From the NCBI GenBank assembly GCA_944385895.1, contig CALWYZ010000004.1:62001-126000 (forward strand): a stretch of DNA of 64,000 nt, given 5' to 3'. The stretch is from an uncultured Clostridia bacterium (lineage in GTDB: Bacteria > Bacillota > Clostridia > Oscillospirales > QAKW01). The notes below the pieces were generated by a model. The model did not search any database and was not told the origin of the DNA. It worked only from the letters and a program-made list of their open reading frames with translations. Shown here piece after piece: positions 34,602 to 45,800 of this stretch (positions are counted from its first letter, which is position 1; the number at the start of each line of letters is the position of its first letter). A program made the translations under genes and the position numbers.

Positions 34602-35813
34602 ATGGAATCGTATGATTTTTTACTCACACTGGCAATAATACTCCTGTCCACAAAAGTATTTGGACTGATAACAGAAAGAGTACACTTGCCTCAAGTGGTG
34701 GGAGCTATTCTCGCAGGCGTCATTCTCGGACCGTCCTTTCTGGGGATCTTGGAACAGTCTGATTTTCTGGTGAAGACCTCGGAAATAGGCGTTATAATGT
34801 TAATGTTTATTGCCGGACTTGACACCGATCTCAAAGAGATAAAAAAAACAGGTCCTGCAGCATGTCTTATAGCAACTCTTGGTGTATTTGTACCGATATT
34901 GATGTGCGGCGGGATTTACTGGTTGTTTTTTGCAGACACTTATAATTTTACAACAGTCATACGTGCTGTTTTTGTAGGCGTTGTTTTTGCTGCTACATCC
35001 GTCAGTATAACGGTAGAAACGCTAAATGAGATGGGCAAACTTAAAACCCGTGTGGGCACCACCTTACTTTCTGCGGCAATAATAGACGATATTATAGGTA
35101 TTGTGGTGTTGAGTATTGTCTCGGGGTTAGGCGGAGCTGAAGCTGTAAGTCCTTTAAGAGTCATTGCGCAGATACTGCTGTTTTTTGTATTTACGGTAGT
35201 AGTAGGGTTTGGCGCGTACTATCTTTTCAAGCTGGTATCCAAAAAGCACGGCAGAAGCCGCAGAATAGCAATATGGGCTCTGGCGTTCTGCTTTATAATG
35301 TCATTTTGTGCAGAAAGATTTTTTGGAGTCGCTGATATTACCGGCGCCTTTTTCGCAGGAGTTATACTGTGTAATCTGTCAAAATCCCGTCAGTTTGTAG
35401 CAAAAAAGATGACGGTCGCCTCTTATATGGTATTTACACCTATATTTTTTGCAGGCATAGGTATTAAAACAAATCTTCGCTCCGTTACTGGACAAATTAT
35501 AATATTTGCCGCAGTTTTACTGATCGGCGCAGTGATTTCAAAAATAATCGGATGCGGATTGGCAGCACGCATAAGCGGCATGAGCAGACGCGAGTCGCTC
35601 TCTGTAGGGGTAGGAATGGTGGCGCGAGGCGAAGTGGCGCTTATGGTCGCACAAAAAGGAATTGACGCAGGATGTATCGCGCCAGAGATATTTCCTGCAA
35701 TTGTCTTTGTAGTCATACTCGCAGCACTTCTCACTCCCGGGCTGTTAAAGCTCACTTTTATTAATCATGATAAACATGAGCTTGACATTGCCTCCAAAGA
35801 AATAACAGACTAA
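34602..35813 (+). CDS. Cation/proton antiporter (CPA2, Kef/NapA-like)
   Basis: A 403-residue membrane antiporter with about 12 segments, exchanging Na+ or K+ for protons. The N-terminus VFGLITERVHLPQVVGAILAG and the segment LMFIAGLDTDLKEI are typical of the Na+/H+ exchanger CPA2 group. AAIIDDIIGIVVLS supplies the paired Asp ion-binding site. VGMVARGEVALMVAQKG near the C-terminus is also diagnostic. No C-terminal TrkA-N domain is present. AGGGG precedes the ATG. gpsA follows 13 bases after the stop. Confidence 0.92.
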   Translation: MESYDFLLTLAIILLSTKVFGLITERVHLPQVVGAILAGVILGPSFLGILEQSDFLVKTSEIGVIMLMFIAGLDTDLKEIKKTGPAACLIATLGVFVPILMCGGIYWLFFADTYNFTTVIRAVFVGVVFAATSVSITVETLNEMGKLKTRVGTTLLSAAIIDDIIGIVVLSIVSGLGGAEAVSPLRVIAQILLFFVFTVVVGFGAYYLFKLVSKKHGRSRRIAIWALAFCFIMSFCAERFFGVADITGAFFAGVILCNLSKSRQFVAKKMTVASYMVFTPIFFAGIGIKTNLRSVTGQIIIFAAVLLIGAVISKIIGCGLAARISGMSRRESLSVGVGMVARGEVALMVAQKGIDAGCIAPEIFPAIVFVVILAALLTPGLLKLTFINHDKHELDIASKEITD

Positions 35814-35826
35814 GTAAGGAGTTTAC

Positions 35827-36792
35827 ATGAATATAACCGTTATCGGCAGCGGTCGCTGGGGCTGTTTTATAGCATGGTACCTAAATAAAATTGGACACCA
35901 CGTCACTGTCTGCGGCAGACCCGACTCGGAAAACTTCAAAGTCCTGGCAAAGCTCAGGACAAACGGAACGGTAAAATTTGATAAACATGTATTATTTACA
36001 GATGATATGGCTTTGGCGACTGCAGAGTGCAATATCATTGTTGTTTCAATAAACTCGCAGGGACTGCGTTGTCTCATGCAGCAGCTAAGCGAGTTTGACA
36101 TGTCCGGAAAAACAGTGGTCTTATGTATGAAAGGACTTGAAATCGGAAGCGGCCTCAGACTGTCTCAGGTCACGGCACAATGTCTGGGCGACAGCGTGCC
36201 GGTCGCAGTTTGGGTAGGACCGGGGCATGTCCAACAATTTCTGAAAGGCGTACCCAACTGCATGGTCATAGACAGTCAAAACGAAGCCGTCACGGATTTT
36301 CTCATAAAACAGTTTTCAAGTGAGCTTATTCGGTTTTATTACGGACGGGATATTATAGGCAGCGAAATCGGCGCCGCATCTAAAAATGTAATAGGAATTG
36401 CAGCAGGTATATTAGACGGACTTTCACTATCGTCTCTAAAAGGTGCGTTGATGTCTCGGGGCACCCGGGAAATTGCCCGTCTGATACACGATCTGGGCGG
36501 TAACGAATTGTCTGCATATGGGCTGTGTCATCTGGGCGATTATGAAGCAACTTTGTTTTCAGAATTCAGCCATAACAGAAAATATGGCCAAATGTATGCA
36601 AAAGGTGAGCATTTTGATAAGCTTGCAGAAGGCTATTACACTGCAAAAGCAATAATTGACCTTGCCAAGATGCAGAAAACCGATCTGCCTATTTGCCGTG
36701 CAGTATATGACACTCTGTATAACGGTATACCGCCGCAAAAGGCAGTTGACAGTCTGTTTTCAAGACAGCTTAAGGATGAATTTTATATATAG
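35827..36792 (+). CDS. gpsA: NAD(P)-dependent glycerol-3-phosphate dehydrogenase
   Basis: Reduces dihydroxyacetone phosphate to sn-glycerol-3-phosphate for phospholipid synthesis; 321 residues. It has an N-terminal Rossmann VIGSGRWGCFIAWYL, CMKGLEIGSGLRLSQV, the substrate-binding lysine in GAASKNVIGIAAGILDGL, and NELSAYGLCHLGDYEATLFS in the helical C-terminal domain. AAGGAG precedes the ATG. The domain order and length fit GpsA. Linkage to a cation antiporter is not functionally explained. A hairpin terminator begins inside its stop codon. Confidence 0.93.
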   Translation: MNITVIGSGRWGCFIAWYLNKIGHHVTVCGRPDSENFKVLAKLRTNGTVKFDKHVLFTDDMALATAECNIIVVSINSQGLRCLMQQLSEFDMSGKTVVLCMKGLEIGSGLRLSQVTAQCLGDSVPVAVWVGPGHVQQFLKGVPNCMVIDSQNEAVTDFLIKQFSSELIRFYYGRDIIGSEIGAASKNVIGIAAGILDGLSLSSLKGALMSRGTREIARLIHDLGGNELSAYGLCHLGDYEATLFSEFSHNRKYGQMYAKGEHFDKLAEGYYTAKAIIDLAKMQKTDLPICRAVYDTLYNGIPPQKAVDSLFSRQLKDEFYI

Positions 36793-36822
36793 CCGGAGAA
36801 AAAATTGATTTTCTCCGGCTAT
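36789..36822 (+). terminator. Intrinsic terminator overlapping gpsA stop codon
   Basis: A 12-base-pair core (36791-36802 with 36809-36820), loop of 6, extended by two flanking pairs. The downstream tail ATACTCTTTG is only moderately T-rich. Confidence 0.75.
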
Positions 36823-36839
36823 ACTCTTTGTATTATTAA

Positions 36840-36868
36840 TTGACAATTATATATAAAGATTTTATAAT
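36840..36868 (+). promoter_or_regulatory. Strong sigma-A promoter for giant surface protein
   Basis: Consensus TTGACA (36840-36845), 17-base spacer, consensus TATAAT (36863-36868); AAGGAG lies just before the ATG at 36898. Both boxes are perfect, suggesting high expression. Confidence 0.88.
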
Positions 36869-36897
36869 AAATTTAATAATATAAAGGAGAAGTTAAT

Positions 36898-39800
36898 ATG
36901 TTGAAAAAAATTTACAGACTGATATCATTTATACTTATTGTTGCCATGTTTGCAATGATATGTCCTGTAGATTTTATCTCGGTCCATGCACTTTCGGAAA
37001 ATGCGGTAGTTCCGACTGAATCGGTAGGACATCAGCTAAACTATTCACAACTTCAGGCGTCCGCATATATAGTAAACCCGCAGTGGACAAATTTAAGCCA
37101 AGGGCAAAATCTGTCGTATGTATTCCGAGGCACCACTTATAATGAGACATACGACCCTTCGCGTCACTTTTCAAGCTTTGACTCTGCATATTCTTACTTT
37201 GAGTCGCTCTATACCCTTGAAAACGGAAATTTGAAAAGCGGTATATCGGAACAGACCCCTGTTTTTATACTTGCACCCGGCACTTACAGTCAGCCCCGTA
37301 TGACAGTGCGCTATAATGCAATAATTCTGGGCGCAAACGCAGGAATTTCTCCTAATGCAAGCCTTGACCTGGATACCGCAAATCCAAAATCAGGCTGGGC
37401 TGAAAACACCTCACGCACAAACCCGACAACTGTTGCAAACGGTTTTTCACGGTCTACCCGCATCAACGGATCACTCACAAACAATAAATATGAGCTTGCC
37501 GCACAAAATGACGGAACAACTGCTTTCAATCTTATCATTGACGGCGTGGATTTCAGGTCCGCTTCAAGCTTTCTGACGCTTGAAGATACATCTTCAGCAG
37601 TCTCACGCCAGATGAATGTAACAATACAGAACTGCAATATCAGCACTACCAATTCTTCATTCTACATAAATGACAGCAACTCTCCCAATAACACAAACAA
37701 TTATGACTTTAAAAATATCCGAAGCATAGATTCCAAAACTTCAGGCTTTTACGGAACGTATGCTTGTTCTATCCGTATGGACGGAGTATATTTTTCACAA
37801 AGCTCCGGTTATCTGGCAACATCTTCATCCATGCAAAAAGAGAATTTTTCATTTACAATGCAAAATTCGTACATATACAAAAACACCGGCAGCTATAATA
37901 TCACATTCAGATATACCGACGGCAACCACAAAAGCAAAGTAATGATCAATCACAACCTGTTTTATGAGCACAACAGCGGGTCTTACGGCGCGCTTATGTT
38001 TTACAGCACAAAGACCTCTCGTTATTCCTCATACGAGATCGATATCCACAACAATACTTTTATTGCCGATAAAACATATAACAGCGCAGATAAAAATACA
38101 TTCTTGAACGGCAATACAAGTTATCAGCAGGGCGCGTACACAATGACAGTCAACCACAACCGCGTCATAGGCTATACAAGCCTGTTCCCAAACATGCCCG
38201 ATAATGCCAGCTATATAGTTGCGGATTTCAACTATAACTATTTTGCGCCTACCTATACGAGCCATTCGGACGTACTGGGAACGGAAAGCGAGTACTTCTC
38301 CTCTACACCGTACTCCGATCCTATAGACATTGCAAATCTTGTTTACTATCAGGACTATGCAATGACAATATATGACGGAATGCTGGACGTATCGGGCGTA
38401 AGCTTTTATGACGATGCTGACAGCGTTAGCATAGACAACGACAACAATCTTATAACCGCACAGTATACTTGCGGCAAAAACATCAGCAATCCTCAGCTGT
38501 ATTTTTATGATGACGGCGCAAGCTCAGCATTCTATTCAGACAGTGACTGCACAAATTTGATAACCTCTGTCACCGCTCCGGCCGAAGAGGTAATAACTAC
38601 CGTATATGCAAAAGTCACAAACGGCTCTGCCAGCAAGATAATGACAGTCAAGCTTTACGGCGCTGATGCGTCCGATTCGTTTGCAGACAGCTGGACAGAC
38701 CCGGAAGGAATAATTGGCAGCGACGCCTATCTTCTTGCGCCGCAAACAGCTAATATGTCAAGCGGCAGCGAGTACAAGGCAGCCTGGAACGGTAAAGTCT
38801 ATACTTTTACAGTAGGAACAAACGCATTTTCATCTCTGGACAAAATATATGAAGCCGCCGGTAGCTATGTGCCCCAGATTATACTGCCGTACGGCACATA
38901 CGGTCATCTCAACATAACAAAACCTTGCCAGATATACGGCGAAAATTACGAGAGCCCGGCAATTATCGGCGACGGTATTTACGACTGGGATCAGGGCTTT
39001 GCATGGAACAGCGGCAAAATCTCACAGGTCAGCGGAATAACCCTTTCCTGCGCCGATGTTACCGTATCAGGAATAGAGCTTACAGGTTCTTTTAACGATT
39101 CCTCACGCACCTCATCAGGCTCTGTTGTATTCAAAAACTCAATTATAAACGTTGCAGATACCGCGGCAGACGGTTACAGACAATTCAGCATCACAAACGA
39201 CGCCGTCAAAACAAGTCAAAATTCATATACGCTGGACGGGATATACATAAAATCCCTGCCGCGAGAATCGGACGGCAGACACATACTTTTGGGCGGATAT
39301 CTACCTTCATTGCTGACGGTAGTCAACTGTTACAGCGACGGTGCCGTATCGCAGTTGTTTGATTCGCAGTGGAACAACACGCTTTATTCATGGGACTGCT
39401 CTGTCACCGTTACTGACTGCCGCTTTGACGGTATTGATATGTACTCAAGCATTTTGACAGACGCAAGAGACGGCGTCCAGAGCGCACAGCACCTGATCTC
39501 ATACACAATAGAAAACAACGTATTTACAAGCCAAAGCAGTCTTTCAGGGGCACTGTTAGATCTGTCACCTGTTTGTTATAATTCACTTGTTATCCAAAAT
39601 AATATTTTTATCAACAGTGCTTCTCAAAACAGCAAAGTTCTGGAATGTGACTATAAAAACTTACAGTATAACGGAGAAAATTTCTCTTTTACCGATAACC
39701 GTATAGTAGGTTTTTCATGCTCGTTCGGTGCAAAAAATTACGGAAACGCACTTTCACTGATAGATGTATCGCAAAATTACTTTTCAGATTATTCTGAAGA

Positions 39801-42800
39801 CTTTTCTGCAGCAGCTTCAGGAAAATGCCCCCAGGGGTTTGCACTTTGCAGTCTATACTATACAGATTATGCAATGTCGTCGCTAAAGTCACCCATATCC
39901 GTCAATTTTACGGACAAAAACGGACTTGTTTTTGACAGCATCAACTCAGCACTTGAACTGAATGTCAGCTCCGACCAGCAAAGTTTGGATTTTACGGACG
40001 GATATATCGAAAATCTTGAAAATAATATACTGACCGGTAAATATCTTATCAGCGGAAATACAGCTGATTTATCTAATATATCACTTAATGATACTATAAC
40101 AACTGTTGAGCTTAAAATATGTGTACCTGATAACCTGTATGTATTTTCCACATATACACTTAAGATCATTCGCCAGATACCTGAACAGCTTATTATTGAA
40201 TATATAACCTCAGACAAAGGACAAATATCTTACAATGAACTTAACGGAGGTTATAATCTTACACTTCCTGAAACCTCCTCGAGTGCAGATATCACAGTTA
40301 ATACTCCGTCGGGCTCTTCTTCACAGCTGATTTATAACAATGAGCCGGCATCATCAATCAGCGGCGTCCAAAGCGGAGAAAACAAAACATACATCATCCG
40401 GGTATCAAACGGTAATATTCACATTGATTATAATCTCACTGTCATAAGACCGATATCCAGCGGCATTGTTCTTGATTATGACTCATATGCATCATCTGCA
40501 TACATAATCGACAGCGACTGGGAGAATGTATCTTCTTCAAATGTGAGCTTTGTTTACCGCGGTACAACATATACTCAGCCATATGATGCAAACCGTCACT
40601 TTTCTAACTTTGATGACGCATATGCTCATTGGCTCAGCGGCAATCCGGATATTCTGCATGACACTCCTGTATTTATATTTACTGCCGGGACCTACGGTAC
40701 AATAAAGATAAACTACCGTGCAATAATACTTGGAACCAACGCCGGTATAAATCCAAATGATCCAAATGCGGATGTATCCGAGCTTACTCCAAGCGGCAGC
40801 ATAGCGTCAAACTCTGAATGGGACAGCCAGAATGAAACAGTATTTGACGAAACTATTTACCGTACGACTCGTGTCAGCTCAAACGATATTTTGACACTTG
40901 AAAAGACTGTCCAGGATGCAGAGGCAGCCGCAGATGAACAAATGCAGTTTTTCCTTGTCATTGACGGAATAAAATTTACCGGCAGCAGCTATAAAGTCAG
41001 CATTGACGATGTTGACATCGGCAGCAGAACGGACAGCGAAAATAACATTTCACTGACAGTAACCGGCCGCCGTAAAGATACAATGTACTTTCAAAACATA
41101 AAATCGGAAAATCAGACCGGACATCTTTATACAGCACAGGACACCACCTTTAATTTCAATGATCTGACGGTTAAGAATATCAGGGTGACCGGCTTTAATG
41201 GTTCGGCACTATTCAGAAAATATCTTGACACATTGGTGCTGGACGGCGCATATATTACAGATTCCTCTATGTACATAAGTATCTTCGATGTGGACTCCAG
41301 CATGAATATGCGCCATGATATGGACTATACCGTTAAAAACAGTGCTTTTGTAAATAACTCACTGACACGGACTATACGTATCAAAACAACACCGCATTCT
41401 ACAGGTGATTTCTCAAGCGCAAAGCTGGAAATATACAACAACGCATTTTTGGAGACCGGAAGCGCTGAATGGGGTATAATTTCTGTATCGGCACAGCTTC
41501 CCGGAATAACCACTTTGATTCATGACAATCTGTTTTGCCAGCTTGGTGAATATAAAATAAAAACAGCGATTGAAGGAAATTCCGAATTTTACAACAGCCC
41601 CATGACAATGGTAGTTAACAGGAACCGTTTTATCGGTATACAGTCCTACCTTCCTAATCTGGCAAATGTAACAGACGAAAATCTTGCAAATCTGGACTTT
41701 GATTTTAACAATAATTATTTCAGCCAGTCATTCACCTCCGTGTCCGATAACAGCGGCACACTTCCGCAATATATCTCCGGTCCTGACGGTAATTACGACC
41801 CGATAGGCGCAGACTCACTCATTTACTATCACGACTATGCGCTCCAGACCCTTAATACCGATTTTGATATCACAGGTGTCACCTTCTGCAATGAAGAGAC
41901 ACTAACCCAAATCGATAACATCGGTATGACTGTCAAAGTCACGCTGTTACAAAACCAGACCGGCCAGCTTATCTTCACAACAAGAGGCAGTGGTACTCAG
42001 CAAGTACTCCGCCCTGCAGATTCACAGCAGGCTGTAACTCAGATAAGCTATACAGATGTGCTTGCAGGAAACACCGATTATATCTTGACGGTCACAAAAA
42101 ACGGAACCCAGAAAAGCTTTAATGTGACTCTTGAGGCAAACGAAATCGGATTCTTTAACAGCACATATTCAGACCCTACCGGAGAAATACAGAACAGCGC
42201 ATATCTTCTCGATCCGCAAATTATGTATAAAAATGACGGCGACGTATTTATAAGAGAATGGAAAGGCGAATATTATAAATTCACCGTCGGACAAAATGCG
42301 TTTTCAGATATTTCACAAATAAACTCTGTACGTCCCCAAGGACATATACAAATCATTATCCCGGACACAGAAATACCTAATGAACTTAAGATCTTTAAAG
42401 ACACTTCAGTTTACGGAGTCAATTACGATATAAATCCAAACGTTCCCATTGAGGATGATATATCATCAGACTGGACACTTAACTCACAGTGGGGACTTAA
42501 CGGTGAGAGTGAAGTCGGATCTATCGCGATTGACAGAAATGCCACAGGAACCGATATAACGATAAAAGGCATAACACTAAGGGGAAGATTTTACGACACC
42601 GAGCGCGCAGTCAGCTCCAACAGAACCTCGGTAACGCTCGAAAATATAGTAGTAGAGCATGAAAGCCTTCTTGCTGAAAGCCCTTATGCATACTATTCTA
42701 CGGTATATACTTTCACTTTCTCCAATCCCAACAGTCAAACAGGAAACATTAACAATGACATAGGCGTTATGCGTAATATCCGCATAGAAAAGGTAATGTG

Positions 42801-45800
42801 CGGTCCTGATATTGAAGAAGGAAGAAACAGACTGCTTAACGAATATCTGCCAAGCGACTTTACAATAGACGGACTGTACTGCGATTTAACCTCATCCACT
42901 GTAAGTCTGTTCGGATGGTGGAAGCTCAGCGAAAATCAGAGCGACGGAAGACTGACAGTCAAAAACTGTAATTTCAGAAACAGTTTTGAGACGTCTACAT
43001 CCGATTATCTGTACTTTGAAGGAAGAAATCACAATAACAATACACAGGGGCAGACGCTTGAGCTAAACTTATATGATAACTGCTTTTATAACTTCCAGAC
43101 CGCGGCAAGCGGATTTGTAATATCGCCTTACGCATACAGCAATATTAATATAGTGGGAAATCTGTTTTTGTCAACCCAGGCTAAAACCAATCAGTTTATC
43201 AGATTTTCCGATACCTCACAAAATAACGGAATACTGGAAATGAATATATTCAACAACCGTTTTGTAGGCGTATCCGGTAACATTAATAATCCGCAGAACA
43301 ATGATACTGTTGACCTGTCGGGAAATTACTATAACAGCTATTCAAGCAACTTTAAAAATGCAACTACAACCAGCTCCCTGACCGGCAGCAATACCATAAA
43401 AAGCTGGTACTATACAAACTATGCCTTAACCTCACGTTCTGACGGAGTGGCTGCCTATTCATTCGGAAACGGCATGACAAGCAATTTTACCTCAAAGACT
43501 TTGCAGCTTACGCTCGGCACCGGAATTAGCACATTCTCGCTCAATGATTATATAACATTTAACGGAGGAAATACCTTTACAATATCTTCTGTCAATGATA
43601 TTACCTCTGTTCCTGTTGCCGACACGACCTATACACTTACCGTCACAAACGGAAGCGCCAGTGAACAATGGTCTCTTGATGTAAATATAAACCCCGCGGA
43701 CATGAGCGCACTCTATACTGCTTTGGATAATGCAAGTCAATATACAAACACAGATCTTTACCGCGAATTTGCATACCAGAGGCTGATAACACACGTAGCT
43801 GAGGGCAAAGACATTATCCACAGCGACACGGCTCAAAAAGATGCAGCCGACAATGCTGCAGCTAAAATCAATCTTGCTATTGATATTTTGACAGGACTTT
43901 GCGATCTGGATGATCTTATATCCGTTGCTCAGGATAAAGATGTATCTAATGCAGAACCGCAGAAGCAGACTGAATTTTACGCCGCCTTGAATCAAGCAAT
44001 TATGACAGCGGATAACCCGCAAAGTTCACTCTCAGATATAAATAACGCATATTTAGCGCTTGATAATAATCTTTCAGTACTGGACTTTGATATTAATGAG
44101 TTTACAGCTGTTCTTGACAATGCTGAATCTATAATAGAAAGCCCGGTATTCAAGTACTATACAAGAGCGTCTTCTTCTGAGCTCAAAGCAAAATACTCTT
44201 TGGCTTCAGATCTGTATAGCGGCAATTATTCGCTGATTGAGTTGAAAACGGCAATGAATCAGCTTAAAACGGCTATCAGCGGACTTAAAGGTAATACCGC
44301 CTTGCTTGCAGTAGCTATATCTAAGGCGGAAAAAATAAATAATGTAAATGGCAAATATACAACATCTTCCTTTGCTGCTCTGACTCAGGCAATACAATCT
44401 GCAAAGGCTCTGACAAATCCCACAGCAAACGATATAATGAATGCCTGTGAGCTTTTGGAAGATCTTAAGAATTCTCTTGTTGATCTTTCTGAATATAAAT
44501 CAGTGCTTGAACGCGTAGAGTCGATAGACAACAATGACAATATTTACTGTACTCCGACTTTTGAAGCTCTGACCCAGGCGATAGCTGATGCTCATGCTGC
44601 CGCTGATGATTTTACCGACAAACAAAAGGTTAACCAAATTATTGAAATGCTGGAAAATGCAGAGGCTAATCTGAAAACTCATACTCTGGGCACCTATATT
44701 TCAAACAATGATGCCACCTGCACGCAAGACGGTACCAAAACAGCTCATTGCACAACTGCAGGATGTTCATATGAATCGACTGTTACTGACACAGGCTCTG
44801 CTTTTGAGCATATATGGGACGAAGGTACAGTTACAGTGCCTGCAACCTGTACAGAAGAGGGTGAGATGACTTATCACTGCACAAGAGCGGGATGTGACGG
44901 AACAAAGACACAAGCAATACCCGTAAATCCTGATGCACATGATTGGGACGAAGGCGTGGTTACCAAAGAACCTACATGTACAGAAGATGGCGAGAAGACT
45001 GTCAGCTGTACAGTAGACGGCTGTGACGTTACAGGAGAGGTTATACCGATACCTGCACTCGGGCACTTGTGGGATGAAGGAGAAGTTACCAAAGAACCTA
45101 CATGTTCAGCAGAAGGTGAAATGACCTATCACTGCACAAGAGCGGATTGTGACGGAACCAAGACACAAGCAATACCCGTAAATCCTGATGCACATGTATG
45201 GGACGAAGGTACAGTTACAACACCTGCAACCTGCCAGACAGAGGGTGTTAAGACTTACACATGTAAGAACAACCCCGAGCATACAAGAACAGAAGCAATT
45301 CCTGTCGATCCTGATGCACATGTATGGGATGAAGGCGTAGTTACCACAGAGCCTACCTGCTCTGCAGCAGGCGTTAAGACCTACACCTGTAAAAACGATC
45401 CTGCACATACAAGAACAGAAGTTATTCCTGTTGATCCCAACGCACACGTATGGGGCGAATATGTATACAACAATGACGCCACAACAGAGGCAGACGGAAC
45501 AGAGACCGCAATATGTCAGTACTGCGATGCAACGGATACAAGAACAGCAGAGGGTACAAAAATAGAAATATTAGACAGCTCAACGATCTTTACTGACGTA
45601 GATTCAGGCAAATGGTACAAAGAGTATATTGACTATGTGTCAACATATAAACTTATGAACGGAATGAATAAAACAGAGTTTGAACCTACAACAACACTTA
45701 ACCGTGCAATGTTTGTACAGATACTTGCAAACATGAGCGGAGTAGATACTGCAAATCGAGATGTAGAAACGATATTCACAGACGCACCTGCCGGCAAGTG

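Noticed and set aside
44809-45444. Regularly spaced repeats considered as a CRISPR array
   Set aside because: The period is 126/129 bases, there are no short unique spacers, the repeats are in frame and encode a protein; no cas genes are nearby.
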